Below are positions 1 through 5,844 of a DNA stretch of 6,644 nt, one piece after another. The notes beneath the pieces were generated by a model. It saw only the letters and a list, made by a program, of their open reading frames with translations. It was not told where the DNA came from and made no database searches. Both the position numbers and the translations under genes were made by a program. How positions within the stretch are numbered: position 1 is the first letter of the stretch; each line of letters begins with the position of its first letter. This DNA is from Shewanellaceae bacterium (GTDB lineage Bacteria > Pseudomonadota > Gammaproteobacteria > Enterobacterales > Shewanellaceae): assembly GCA_016779685.1 (NCBI GenBank), contig JADHND010000090.1, forward strand, positions 1-6,644, in the 5' to 3' direction.

Positions 1-582
1 ATTTTACCTCCAAAGCACCAATGGTTTGCCGCATTTGAGCATGTCGCATTGGATGATATCAAAGTCGTGATTATCGGCCAAGATCCCTATTTTAATCCCA
101 AGCAAGCAATGGGTCTCGCTTTTTCTGTGGCGCGCCAGCAGCGTATTCCACCTTCTCTGAACAACATTTATCAAGAGTTACAAAATGATCTTGGGTATGC
201 AAAGCCAACACATGGAGATCTGACTGAGTGGGCACAACAAGGTGTTTTTTTACTCAATGCTTCGTTGACCGTACAAGAGGGGAATCCCGGATCACACTTA
301 AAACATGGCTGGCAACAATTTACCAGTGCTTGCATCGACCTATTAAACAAAGAAAAAAAACAAATAGTTTTCTTGATATGGGGTGCGTTTGCTAAAAAAG
401 TTTGTCATAATGTCGATGAAATGCAGCATAAGGTGATAAGAACAAGTCACCCAAGCCCACTTGGTTCTCATAAAAGTAACTCAACGACACCTGCGTTCTT
501 TGGAAGTCAATGCTTTAGCCAAGCCAATCAATGGCTAATACAGCATGATATAAAGCCTATTCAGTGGCAAATAAACTGCTAA
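1..582 (+). CDS. ung: Uracil-DNA glycosylase, family 1 (5' end cut off by window)
   Basis: This enzyme removes uracil from DNA by cleaving the N-glycosidic bond, the first step of base excision repair. The frame is open from base 1 to the TAA at 580-582. By alignment with remembered E. coli Ung, about 36 N-terminal residues lie outside the window, so the internal TTG at 49 is not the true start. The water-activating motif GQDPY is at 76-90, with the catalytic Asp at 82-84. LAFSV with the uracil-stacking Phe follows, then GVFLLN with the uracil-reading Asn, and the HPSPL leucine loop with the catalytic His at 448-450. The C-terminus ends in the usual NQWL...PIQW pattern. Two oddities: the residue after GQDPY is Phe where E. 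coli has His, and the HPSPL loop is about six residues longer than in E. coli. All catalytic residues I can check are present, so I expect an active enzyme. The identity is secure. Confidence 0.96.
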   Translation: MLPPKHQWFAAFEHVALDDIKVVIIGQDPYFNPKQAMGLAFSVARQQRIPPSLNNIYQELQNDLGYAKPTHGDLTEWAQQGVFLLNASLTVQEGNPGSHLKHGWQQFTSACIDLLNKEKKQIVFLIWGAFAKKVCHNVDEMQHKVIRTSHPSPLGSHKSNSTTPAFFGSQCFSQANQWLIQHDIKPIQWQINC

Positions 583-637
583 ACCCGATTCATCTGTGTC
601 CACCTAAAACACGATTGCGAACAAAAGAGGCTGTACT

Positions 638-1129
638 ATGATATGTAAAAATAAAATTGTGACACTCCACTACCATCTTAAAGACAATGAAGGCAATACC
701 GTTGAGAACTCATTTGAGCAAGAGCCTATGGTTTACCTACACGGCGCTCAAAACATTATTCATGGTCTAGAACAAGAACTTGAAGGTAAAACGAGTGGAG
801 ACACTTTTACAGTTGAAGTTAAATCTCAAGACGCATACGGTGAACATCTAGATTACTTGTGCCAAACCGTGCCTCGTTCTTCTTTTCAAGATGTGGATGA
901 CATCATTCCCGGCATGCGCTTTACTGCGGAAACAGAAACAGGACCACATCCTGTTCAAGTCATTCATGTTGACGATGAAAATATTGTGGTCGATGGCAAT
1001 CACCCTCTCGCAGGTATGGATTTGGTGTTTATCATTGAAGTTTTAGAAATTAGGGATGCCACTGAGGATGAAATCAGTCATGGACACCCTCATCAAAACG
1101 ACAGCGATTGTAGCAATGCGCTTCATTAA
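638..1129 (+). CDS. slyD: SlyD-type FKBP peptidyl-prolyl cis-trans isomerase
   Basis: A cytoplasmic FKBP-family prolyl isomerase and chaperone of 163 residues. The FKBP core (about residues 1-69 and 120-140) carries YLHG, IIHGLE and DAYGEH. It is interrupted by an insert-in-flap chaperone domain (about 70-119) containing VPRSSF, GMRF and VVDGNHPLAG, and this arrangement defines the SlyD class. The family signature ATEDEISHGH follows. The tail after it is only about 13 residues with a few His and one Cys, whereas E. coli SlyD (196 aa) has a long His/Cys-rich nickel-binding tail. A role in nickel delivery to hydrogenase is therefore doubtful, while folding activity should be intact. The ATG is preceded by AAGAGG at 625-630 with 7-nt spacing. 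The gene lies 55 bp after ung, so co-transcription is possible. A related short SlyD-like paralogue name such as fkpB is possible, but the insert domain favours slyD. Confidence 0.93.
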   Translation: MICKNKIVTLHYHLKDNEGNTVENSFEQEPMVYLHGAQNIIHGLEQELEGKTSGDTFTVEVKSQDAYGEHLDYLCQTVPRSSFQDVDDIIPGMRFTAETETGPHPVQVIHVDDENIVVDGNHPLAGMDLVFIIEVLEIRDATEDEISHGHPHQNDSDCSNALH

Positions 1130-1135
1130 TTACTT

Positions 1136-1155
1136 ATGATGCATTGCATCGTTTT
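1136..1155 (+). terminator. Weak candidate terminator after slyD
   Basis: Seven nucleotides after the slyD stop codon a short hairpin can form. The arms are 1136-1142 and 1146-1152 (seven pairs including one G-U) around an ATT loop, followed by only a few T residues. The position is right, but the stem is short, not GC-rich, and the T tract is poor. It may be a weak intrinsic terminator or chance. Confidence 0.3.
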
Positions 1156-1270
1156 GTCTCAAGAAAAAAAGTAGCGATTTAAATGCCTTCTTCTCTATGA
1201 GGGCATTCACTCAACAAGCCTCTTAACAACAGACAAAGTTGTTCTACCTCTAAAAAAACGAGTTGAATTG

Positions 1271-1299
1271 TTTAAGCACTCGCAGAACCGCGGTATAAT
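1271..1299 (+). promoter_or_regulatory. Promoter candidate for chorismate mutase gene
   Basis: A perfect TATAAT -10 box lies at 1294-1299, inside GCGGTATAATT. With a 17-bp spacer the -35 would be TTTAAG at 1271-1276, a poor match to TTGACA. The -10 is as strong as any in the window. The predicted transcription start (about 1306) leaves only some 10-20 nt before the coding region. Confidence 0.55.
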
Positions 1300-1316
1300 T
1301 AGCCTTTTATCGCCCC

Positions 1317-1649
1317 ATGGCATTTATGAAAACAGCAGCCCCAGAACTACTCTCCTTGCGCGAAGCTATCGAAAGCATTGACACTGATATCTTAAAATTA
1401 TGCCATAAAAGGCAGCAAACAGCGGCAAAAATTGCTCGAGTAAAGCAAAATCTGAATTTACCAACCCGCGATTTAAATCGTGAAGAGGCTTATCTCAAAA
1501 TGTTAAAGCAGCAAGCACAACCGGAACTAAGTGCAAAAGTCATTCAAGATCTGATGATTTTGCTGATGTCAGCATCTGTTGATTTACAAGATCTCAAACG
1601 GTCTCAGACTCTTGAAGAGCAAGCCACCCACGTAAAATGCGATAAGTGA
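1317..1649 (+). CDS. Chorismate mutase, AroQ class, stand-alone
   Basis: This enzyme rearranges chorismate to prephenate, the branch point to phenylalanine and tyrosine. The protein is all-helical and 110 residues long, about the size of the mutase domain alone. There is no prephenate dehydratase or dehydrogenase domain fused to it. It aligns without gaps over the first 60 residues with the E. coli PheA mutase domain. Active-site residues match: Arg15, Arg32, Lys43, Asp52 (in TRDLNRE), Arg55, Glu56, then Ser87 and Gln91 in the last helix. There is no signal peptide, so it is the cytoplasmic form. The start is uncertain: ATG at 1317 or ATG at 1326 (three codons later, closer to the E. coli length), and neither has a visible Shine-Dalgarno sequence. 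Its last 56 bp overlap the 3' end of the opposite-strand membrane protein gene. Confidence 0.92.
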   Translation: MAFMKTAAPELLSLREAIESIDTDILKLCHKRQQTAAKIARVKQNLNLPTRDLNREEAYLKMLKQQAQPELSAKVIQDLMILLMSASVDLQDLKRSQTLEEQATHVKCDK

Positions 1650-1938
1650 ACCAGATACTACCACCGACGCAGAATACAACTGTCAACCAAGCGCTAGATA
1701 AATTGCAACCAATCACGACCAACAACAAAGCAATCAAACTAGAATTTCGTTGCCATTTTAAGTGCACCGACATCAAATCTGATGCGCTAGCCTTCTTATC
1801 AAACATCTGAACGATGTTAATGACCAATGCTAAAGCAGGTGGAATACCCAGAAAAGGATAAGCTGCCAGCAGCGCATACAAGCTATGCAACAAGACTTTG
1901 TCTTCGATTAAATCGGTAGAAATCGAGACAGTTGCCAT
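1594..1938 (-). CDS. Small multispanning membrane protein, function unknown
   Basis: A 114-residue hydrophobic protein with about three membrane segments (roughly residues 17-45, 66-80 and 83-101). I recognise a pattern common to small proteobacterial inner-membrane proteins, some of them labelled DUF4870-like: an N-terminal LHSLYALLAA segment, then VINIV, then HLKWQRNSS between the first and second membrane segments, and near the end YRILRGWLAL. The family assignment is from memory and no function is known to me. The gene is real rather than a shadow: its ATG is preceded by AAGAGG (minus strand, 1944-1949) with good spacing, and the protein ends where relatives end. It follows the rplS terminator, so it should have its own promoter, but I found no convincing one in the 150 bp upstream. 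It converges on, and overlaps, the chorismate mutase gene. Confidence 0.8.
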   Translation of the reverse strand: MATVSISTDLIEDKVLLHSLYALLAAYPFLGIPPALALVINIVQMFDKKASASDLMSVHLKWQRNSSLIALLLVVIGCNLSSAWLTVVFCVGGSIWFTYRILRGWLALQESETV

Positions 1939-1962
1939 ATCAACCTCTTACATTATGTCTAA

Positions 1963-1994
1963 ACGATATACTACTAAGCATAGACAAATATCGT
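1963..1994. repeat. Inverted repeat upstream of the membrane protein gene
   Basis: ACGATAT at 1963-1969 is repeated in inverse as ATATCGT at 1988-1994. The arms are exact 7-mers separated by 18 bp, which puts their centres 25 bp apart. It lies 25-56 bp upstream of the membrane protein start, where an operator could sit. In AT-rich sequence an exact 7-bp dyad can also arise by chance. Confidence 0.35.
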
Positions 1995-2086
1995 ATGATT
2001 CTCTTGCATATCTATCTGAAAGCTTATTTTTTTAATCATTATTTAACGGGTAGACATTCAAAGCAGGGATGTAAAAAAAGAGAGGT

Positions 2087-2114
2087 AAAAACAAGCCTCG
2101 TATAAAACGAGGCT
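2087..2114 (-). terminator. Rho-independent terminator of the rpsP-rplS operon
   Basis: On the minus strand AGCCTCGT and ACGAGGCT form a perfect 8-bp stem (2094-2101 with 2107-2114) with a 5-nt loop, followed by TGTTTTT. It begins 35 bp after the rplS stop codon. There is no T tract on the plus strand, so it acts in the rplS direction only and separates the operon from the membrane protein gene. Confidence 0.9.
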
Positions 2115-2149
2115 GTCTGCGAACTTGATGATAAAATGTCAATGCCGAC

Positions 2150-2497
2150 TTAGGATAGCTTCTCACGAATACGTGCAGATTTACCTGTTCTTTCACGAAG
2201 ATAATACAACTTCGATTGACGAACTTTACCACGACGCTTAACGCTAATACCAGCAATTAAAGGGCTATGAGTTTGAAAACAACGTTCAACACCTTCACCA
2301 TTAGACATTTTGCGAACAGTAAAAGCGGAATGTAAACCACGATTACGTTTAGCAATGACCACGCCTTCAAAGGCCTGTAAGCGGGTTTTGCTGCCTTCAG
2401 TCACTTGAACTTGAACAACGACTGTATCGCCTGGCGCAAACGCAGGCAAATCTTTTTTCATTTGCTCTTCTTCAAGAGCTCGAATAATATTACTCAT
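2150..2497 (-). CDS. rplS: 50S ribosomal protein L19
   Basis: L19 is a structural protein of the large subunit at the interface with the 30S subunit. The 115 residues equal the E. coli length, and the sequence is near-identical in blocks: MSNII at the start, [47 protein letters not shown] and [11 protein letters not shown] near the end. The start codon overlaps the end of trmD in ATGAGTAA, so ribosomes finishing trmD can restart here. A GGAG element (minus strand, 2505-2508) with 7-nt spacing lies inside the trmD coding region. It is the last gene of the operon and is followed by a strong terminator. Identity is certain. Confidence 0.99.
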   Translation of the reverse strand: MSNIIRALEEEQMKKDLPAFAPGDTVVVQVQVTEGSKTRLQAFEGVVIAKRNRGLHSAFTVRKMSNGEGVERCFQTHSPLIAGISVKRRGKVRQSKLYYLRERTGKSARIREKLS

Positions 2498-3266
2498 TTA
2501 TTTTCTCCATGCTAGATAAACTACCCGAAGCAGCATGTTCAGCTTGAAAAGCAGATAACAATGCTTGCTGTTCGTCAGTCAGAGCTAGATTCTTTAATAA
2601 ATCTGGTCGTTTTAACCAGGTTCTACCTAATGATTGCTTTAATCGCCATTGCTCAATCTGCTGATGATGTCCGCTTAACAGTACTTCAGGTACAGTCTTC
2701 GATTCAAACTGCTCAGGTCGCGTATAATGGGGGCAATCTAATAGCCCATCCACGAATGAATCTTGTTGAGCCGAATCGGCATGTCCCAGCACACCAGGTT
2801 GCAAACGCGCTATAGCATCTATGAGCACCATAGCGGGTAGTTCACCACCAGATAAGACGTAGTCCCCAATGGACCATTCCTCATCAACATAATGTTGAAC
2901 CACGCGTTCGTCAATCCCTTCATACCGGCCACACACTAGAATAAGCTTAGAGTGCTGAGCTAAGGTCTGTACACCTGCATGCGTCAACTGCTTTCCTTGA
3001 GGCGATACATAGATGACTTTCGCACCCTCTCCAGCAGCTTCCTTTGCAGCAATAATGGCGTCTCGCAACGGCTCCGCTTTCATCAACATGCCAGGACCAC
3101 CACCAAAGGGACGGTCGTCAATCACGCGATGTTTGTCATAAACAAAATCACGAGGATTCCAAGTCTTAAGCGTTAACAACTGTTTTTTTAATGCACTGGA
3201 GGTGATGCCATAGTTTGAAATCGCACTTAGCATCTCAGGGAATAAAGTAATAACCCCAAACCACAT
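2490..3266 (-). CDS. trmD: tRNA (guanine-37-N1)-methyltransferase
   Basis: TrmD transfers a methyl group from S-adenosylmethionine to N1 of G37, next to the anticodon, in tRNAs reading CUN, CCN and CGG codons. This prevents +1 frameshifting. The protein is 258 residues (E. coli 255). The SPOUT trefoil-knot methyl-donor site is intact: SPQG at 88-91, GRYEGIDER at 113-121 and [10 protein letters not shown] at 133-142. Catalytic Arg154 and Asp169 fall at the E. coli numbers. [11 protein letters not shown] lies at 50-60 and the C-terminal tRNA-binding part has [11 protein letters not shown]. The ATG has a very strong ribosome-binding site, AAGGGGGG, just upstream. It begins 17 bp after rimM and overlaps rplS by 8 bp, as expected for a coupled operon. 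The C-terminal few residues ([12 protein letters not shown]) differ from E. coli, which is usual. Confidence 0.99.
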   Translation of the reverse strand: MWFGVITLFPEMLSAISNYGITSSALKKQLLTLKTWNPRDFVYDKHRVIDDRPFGGGPGMLMKAEPLRDAIIAAKEAAGEGAKVIYVSPQGKQLTHAGVQTLAQHSKLILVCGRYEGIDERVVQHYVDEEWSIGDYVLSGGELPAMVLIDAIARLQPGVLGHADSAQQDSFVDGLLDCPHYTRPEQFESKTVPEVLLSGHHQQIEQWRLKQSLGRTWLKRPDLLKNLALTDEQQALLSAFQAEHAASGSLSSMEKINE

Positions 3267-3273
3267 ATCAAAT

Positions 3274-3281
3274 CCCCCCTT
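3274..3281 (-). promoter_or_regulatory. Strong ribosome-binding site of trmD
   Basis: On the minus strand AAGGGGGG (six consecutive G) sits 7 nt before the trmD ATG in the 17-bp gap after rimM. It is the strongest-looking Shine-Dalgarno in the operon and fixes the trmD start. Confidence 0.75.
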
Positions 3282-3283
3282 GC

Positions 3284-3814
3284 TTAAAAGTCAGGCTGCC
3301 AATCAACAGTAATGGTTTTACCCACCACATCAATTTGCTTAATAAACTGAGCTTCTATCATTGGAATCAAGCGCTCTTGCTTGTGAAATGCATCATTTCT
3401 ATTTGCAGTGACACATAACACATCATTTGCACCAGTTTCCATGATCTGAGCAACTTGTCCTAAATGATAGCCTTGTAAATTAATGACTTGACAACCAATC
3501 AGATCTTGCCAGTAGTAATCGCCCTCTGGCAATTCCGCTAAACGCTCAGAATCAATGCGAATCTCAGCATTGACCAGTGACTGGGCTGTTTCCGGTGAAT
3601 CATAGCCACCAAATAAAGCTATAAAGCTTTTATGATGTACTTTCCACTGCTTCACCTGAATCGACAGTTGGCGTCCGCCCAGCTCAATCACCCAAGGCTC
3701 ATATGAAAAAATCGCCTCTGGACTGTCTGTAAAACTATTGATTCTTACCCAACCCTTAATTCCATGGACAGCACCAATGCTACCAACCACAATCATCGAA
3801 GATTCATCACGCAC
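3284..3814 (-). CDS. rimM: Ribosome maturation factor RimM
   Basis: RimM binds the 30S head through S19 and assists late assembly and processing of 16S rRNA. The N-terminal RimM beta-barrel (about residues 7-90) has [16 protein letters not shown] and the C-terminal PRC barrel (about 97-176) has the hallmark [29 protein letters not shown] and the closing VDW(Q)PDF. The length is 176 residues against 182 in E. coli. The start is a GTG at 3814 preceded by AGAGA with about 7-nt spacing. The first in-frame ATG (3796, residue 7) would also keep the whole domain, but it has only a weak upstream GATG. I prefer GTG, without certainty. The gene lies 32 bp after rpsP and 17 bp before trmD. Confidence 0.97.
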   Translation of the reverse strand: MRDESSMIVVGSIGAVHGIKGWVRINSFTDSPEAIFSYEPWVIELGGRQLSIQVKQWKVHHKSFIALFGGYDSPETAQSLVNAEIRIDSERLAELPEGDYYWQDLIGCQVINLQGYHLGQVAQIMETGANDVLCVTANRNDAFHKQERLIPMIEAQFIKQIDVVGKTITVDWQPDF

Positions 3815-3846
3815 AACTCAAATCTCTACTGCAATGGCTAACATCA

Positions 3847-4095
3847 TTAAGCCGCTTGCTGAGCCTGTTTTACAAGCTGAGCAACGCGTACTGATTGTTG
3901 AGCACCAGTGTTAACCCAATGCTTAATTCTATCTAAATCAAGGCGCAATTTCTCATCTTGACCACGTGCGATAGGATTAAAAAATCCAATTTTTTCAATA
4001 AAGCGACCATCACGAGCATTTCTGCTGTCGGTCACAACGATATTATAAAATGGTCGCTTTTTAGAGCCACCACGTGCTAAACGTATGGTTACCAT
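3847..4095 (-). CDS. rpsP: 30S ribosomal protein S16
   Basis: S16 is an early-binding protein of the 30S body, needed for assembly. The 82 residues equal the E. coli length. The family pattern is complete: [21 protein letters not shown] at the start, [18 protein letters not shown] in the middle, then [15 protein letters not shown]. It is the first gene of the rpsP-rimM-trmD-rplS operon and has a promoter candidate about 85 bp upstream. Its Shine-Dalgarno (GAGGA, minus strand, 4107-4111) sits 11 nt before the ATG, farther than usual, and directly follows a small hairpin (4116-4129). Confidence 0.99.
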   Translation of the reverse strand: MVTIRLARGGSKKRPFYNIVVTDSRNARDGRFIEKIGFFNPIARGQDEKLRLDLDRIKHWVNTGAQQSVRVAQLVKQAQQAA

Positions 4096-4115
4096 ATCGT
4101 TTTACGTCCTCATTT

Positions 4116-4129
4116 CGAATTGCTATTCG
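4116..4129 (-). promoter_or_regulatory. Small hairpin in the rpsP leader
   Basis: CGAAT and ATTCG form a 5-bp stem with a 4-nt loop in the leader transcript, 4 nt before the GAGGA ribosome-binding site of rpsP. It could influence initiation, but the stem is short and AT-rich, so a role is unproven. Confidence 0.3.
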
Positions 4130-4178
4130 CAAAAATTAAACTGCCTACCTGTTCGCAAGATAGACAAAGATCTGAGCA

Positions 4179-4206
4179 ATTTTACAGTATTTAGTTAAAA
4201 AATCAA
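4179..4206 (-). promoter_or_regulatory. Promoter candidate for the rpsP operon
   Basis: On the minus strand TTGATT (4201-4206) and TAAAAT (4179-4184) are separated by 16 bp, giving four and five matches to the sigma-70 consensus. It lies between the ffh stop codon and rpsP and would give a leader of about 75 nt. No convincing terminator follows ffh, so some read-through from ffh is also possible. Confidence 0.6.
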
Positions 4207-4232
4207 CCCTATCGACTCGCTATCACTCAGGT

Positions 4233-5591
4233 TTACTTAAAATTTGGCAGCTTACCGCCCATTTGTCGCATTAACTTGTGCATACTGCCTTTTTTAGAAA
4301 ATTTCTTCATCATCTTCTGCATTTGAGTGAACTGTTTAAGCATGCGATTGATGTCTTGTGGCTCAGTTCCTGAACCCTTTGCAATACGACGCTTCCTGGA
4401 TGCCTTGATGATGTCAGGATACGCACGCTCTTTCGGTGTCATCGAGTTTATAATGGCTTCCATTTTCTTGAAAACTTGCTCATCTTGAATCTGAGACATT
4501 GCATTTGCAGGGAGCTGACCCATACCGGGAATCTTATCTAGCATGCCCATCATGCCGCCCATTTTATTCATTTGTTGCAGTTGATCTCGAAAATCAGCCA
4601 AATCAAAACCTTGACCTTTTTGTAGTTTTTTAGCCATTTGCTTGGCTTTTTCTTGATCAACATGTCGCTCAACATCTTCAATTAGAGACTGAATATCCCC
4701 CATACCTAGAATACGGGATGCGATTCTATCCGGATGGAAGGGCTCTAGAGCATCGTTTTTTTCGCCTGAACCAATAAATTTAATCGGTTTTCCCGTAATA
4801 GAACGAATTGATAGAGCCGCGCCCCCTCGAGCATCTCCATCAATTTTAGTCAACACAACCCCAGTTAAAGGCAATGTTTCATGGAAAACCTTGGCGACGT
4901 TCGCTGCATCTTGACCCGTCATCGCATCGACCACAAACAAGGTTTCAACAGGGTTAAGCACTTGATGCACTGTCTGAATTTCCTGCATCATGGCGTCATC
5001 AATATGCAAGCGTCCAGCGGTATCGACAATGAGAACATCCATAAATTGCTTTTTAGCCGCATCTAAAGCCATGGTTACAATCGTTTCTGGGCTTTGATCT
5101 AGTTGACTTGGATAAAAAAATGCTTCTGTTTGTTCTGCCAGCGTTTCTAATTGCTTAATGGCTGCTGGACGATAGATATCAGCACTGACAACCATGACTT
5201 TTTTCTTATGCTTTTCTTTGAGAAACTTAGCTAATTTAGCCACCGTCGTTGTTTTACCGGCGCCTTGCAAACCCGCCATTAAAATCACAGCTGGAGGTTG
5301 GGCTGCCAGATTCAGCGTTTCGTTGCATTCTCCCATCATACTTTCGAGCTGCTTCTGCACGATCTTAACAAAAGCTTGGCCTGGGGTAAGACTTTTTGAG
5401 ACTTCAGTGCCCACTGCTTTTTCTTTCACTGAAGCAATAAATTCTCTCACCACAGGTAACGCAACATCCGCCTCTAGCAACGCCATTCGAACCTCGCGAA
5501 GGGTCTCTTTGATGTTATCTTCTGTTAGCCGGCCACGACCCCGAATGTTGTTTAACGTTTTTGACAAGCGTTCACTTAAATTTTCAAACAT
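4233..5591 (-). CDS. ffh: Signal recognition particle protein Ffh (SRP54)
   Basis: Ffh binds 4.5S RNA and the hydrophobic signals of nascent membrane proteins, and docks with FtsY to deliver ribosomes to the translocon. The protein has 452 residues (E. coli 453). The N domain (about 1-90) has the conserved ALLEADVALPVV. The GTPase G domain has the P-loop GLQGAGKTT at 107-115, DIYRP at 138-142, DTAGR at 190-194, TKIDGDARGGAAL at 248-260 and GSGEK at 274-278. The methionine-rich M domain (about 325-452) contains the signal-peptide groove and the 4.5S RNA-binding SRKRRIAKGSG at 398-408. All GTPase motifs are intact. The ATG is preceded by AAGG at 7-nt spacing and a TATAAT box lies about 36 bp upstream. 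The gene is divergent from the ypjD-type gene and upstream of the rpsP operon, as in E. coli and relatives. Confidence 0.99.
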   Translation of the reverse strand: MFENLSERLSKTLNNIRGRGRLTEDNIKETLREVRMALLEADVALPVVREFIASVKEKAVGTEVSKSLTPGQAFVKIVQKQLESMMGECNETLNLAAQPPAVILMAGLQGAGKTTTVAKLAKFLKEKHKKKVMVVSADIYRPAAIKQLETLAEQTEAFFYPSQLDQSPETIVTMALDAAKKQFMDVLIVDTAGRLHIDDAMMQEIQTVHQVLNPVETLFVVDAMTGQDAANVAKVFHETLPLTGVVLTKIDGDARGGAALSIRSITGKPIKFIGSGEKNDALEPFHPDRIASRILGMGDIQSLIEDVERHVDQEKAKQMAKKLQKGQGFDLADFRDQLQQMNKMGGMMGMLDKIPGMGQLPANAMSQIQDEQVFKKMEAIINSMTPKERAYPDIIKASRKRRIAKGSGTEPQDINRMLKQFTQMQKMMKKFSKKGSMHKLMRQMGGKLPNFK

Positions 5592-5614
5592 GATTTCGCC
5601 TTGAATTACCCTGT

Positions 5615-5642
5615 GTGTTTAGGGGCATTATACCGCTATAAT
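5615..5642 (+). promoter_or_regulatory. Plus-strand promoter candidate toward the ypjD-type gene
   Basis: TATAAT at 5637-5642 is a perfect -10 on the plus strand, with GTGTTT at 5615-5620 16 bp upstream as a poor -35. It would give a leader of about 195 nt that includes the 21-bp tandem repeat. It mirrors the ffh promoter: the two -10 boxes are inverse copies separated by CCGC. Part of the match follows automatically from that symmetry, so it may not be used. Confidence 0.35.
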
Positions 5643-5655
5643 CTTGATAAAACAC
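5627..5655 (-). promoter_or_regulatory. Promoter candidate for ffh
   Basis: On the minus strand CGGTATAAT gives a perfect -10 at 5627-5632, with GTGTTT (5650-5655) 17 bp upstream as a weak -35. The predicted transcription start is about 30 nt before the ffh ATG, a normal leader. The same CGGTATAAT string forms the -10 of the chorismate mutase gene. Confidence 0.65.
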
Positions 5656-5672
5656 TTGTTTTTTACAATTTA

Positions 5673-5714
5673 TCAACATAGTTTGAGCTGCTTTCAACAT
5701 AGTTTGAGCTGCTT
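5673..5714. repeat. Exact 21-bp tandem duplication, two copies
   Basis: Two identical, directly adjoining 21-bp units (5673-5693 and 5694-5714) begin TCAACATAGT and end GAGCTGCTT. The match stops exactly at the unit borders. It lies between ffh and the ypjD-type gene, just upstream of the ffh -35 region. Twenty-one bp is about two helical turns, so any protein site in it would be repeated on the same DNA face. A recent replication slip is the simplest origin. Confidence 0.9.
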
Positions 5715-5844
5715 ATATAGAGAAGGCTGTGGCTAAGTGCTCGATCGAATGACGTGCTCATTTAACCTATTGGTGCCAAAAAGCATGCTGATAGGGTAAT
5801 TCTATGGTAAGATAACCCAGACTAGATTGATAAAGAAAAATGTT

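Noticed and set aside
49..51. TTG start for ung inside the window
   Set aside because: The frame is open to base 1 and the upstream residues (LPPKHQWFAAFEHVA) match the N-terminal part of Ung, so the true start is outside.
1182..1207. Inverted repeat AATGCC...GGCATT between slyD and the chorismate mutase gene
   Set aside because: The loop is 14 nt and no T run follows on either strand at the right distance, so it is not a convincing terminator. A further AACAAC/GTTGTT dyad at 1225-1243 is equally unsupported.
2032..2256. Minus-strand open frame of 74 codons overlapping the rplS 3' end
   Set aside because: It lies mostly inside rplS in another frame and across the rplS terminator, has no ribosome-binding site and looks like no protein family. 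It is a shadow.
2561..3176. Plus-strand open frames at 2561-2815 and 2979-3176
   Set aside because: Both are antisense to the well-supported trmD and have no recognisable protein features or ribosome-binding sites.
4200..4232. Terminator after ffh
   Set aside because: A run of six T follows on the minus strand, but the sequence before it forms no good stem.
4881..5604. Plus-strand open frames at 4881-5066 and 5194-5604
   Set aside because: Both are antisense to ffh, whose full protein is conserved. The longer one is a by-product of ffh codon use.
5673..5714. CRISPR or satellite interpretation of the 21-bp repeat
   Set aside because: There are only two units, directly joined, with no spacers and no cas genes nearby.
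5827..5844. TTG start six codons upstream for the ypjD-type gene
   Set aside because: The ATG at 5845 gives the same length as E. coli YpjD, and the extra residues (with two Lys and an Asn) are not part of the family N-terminus.
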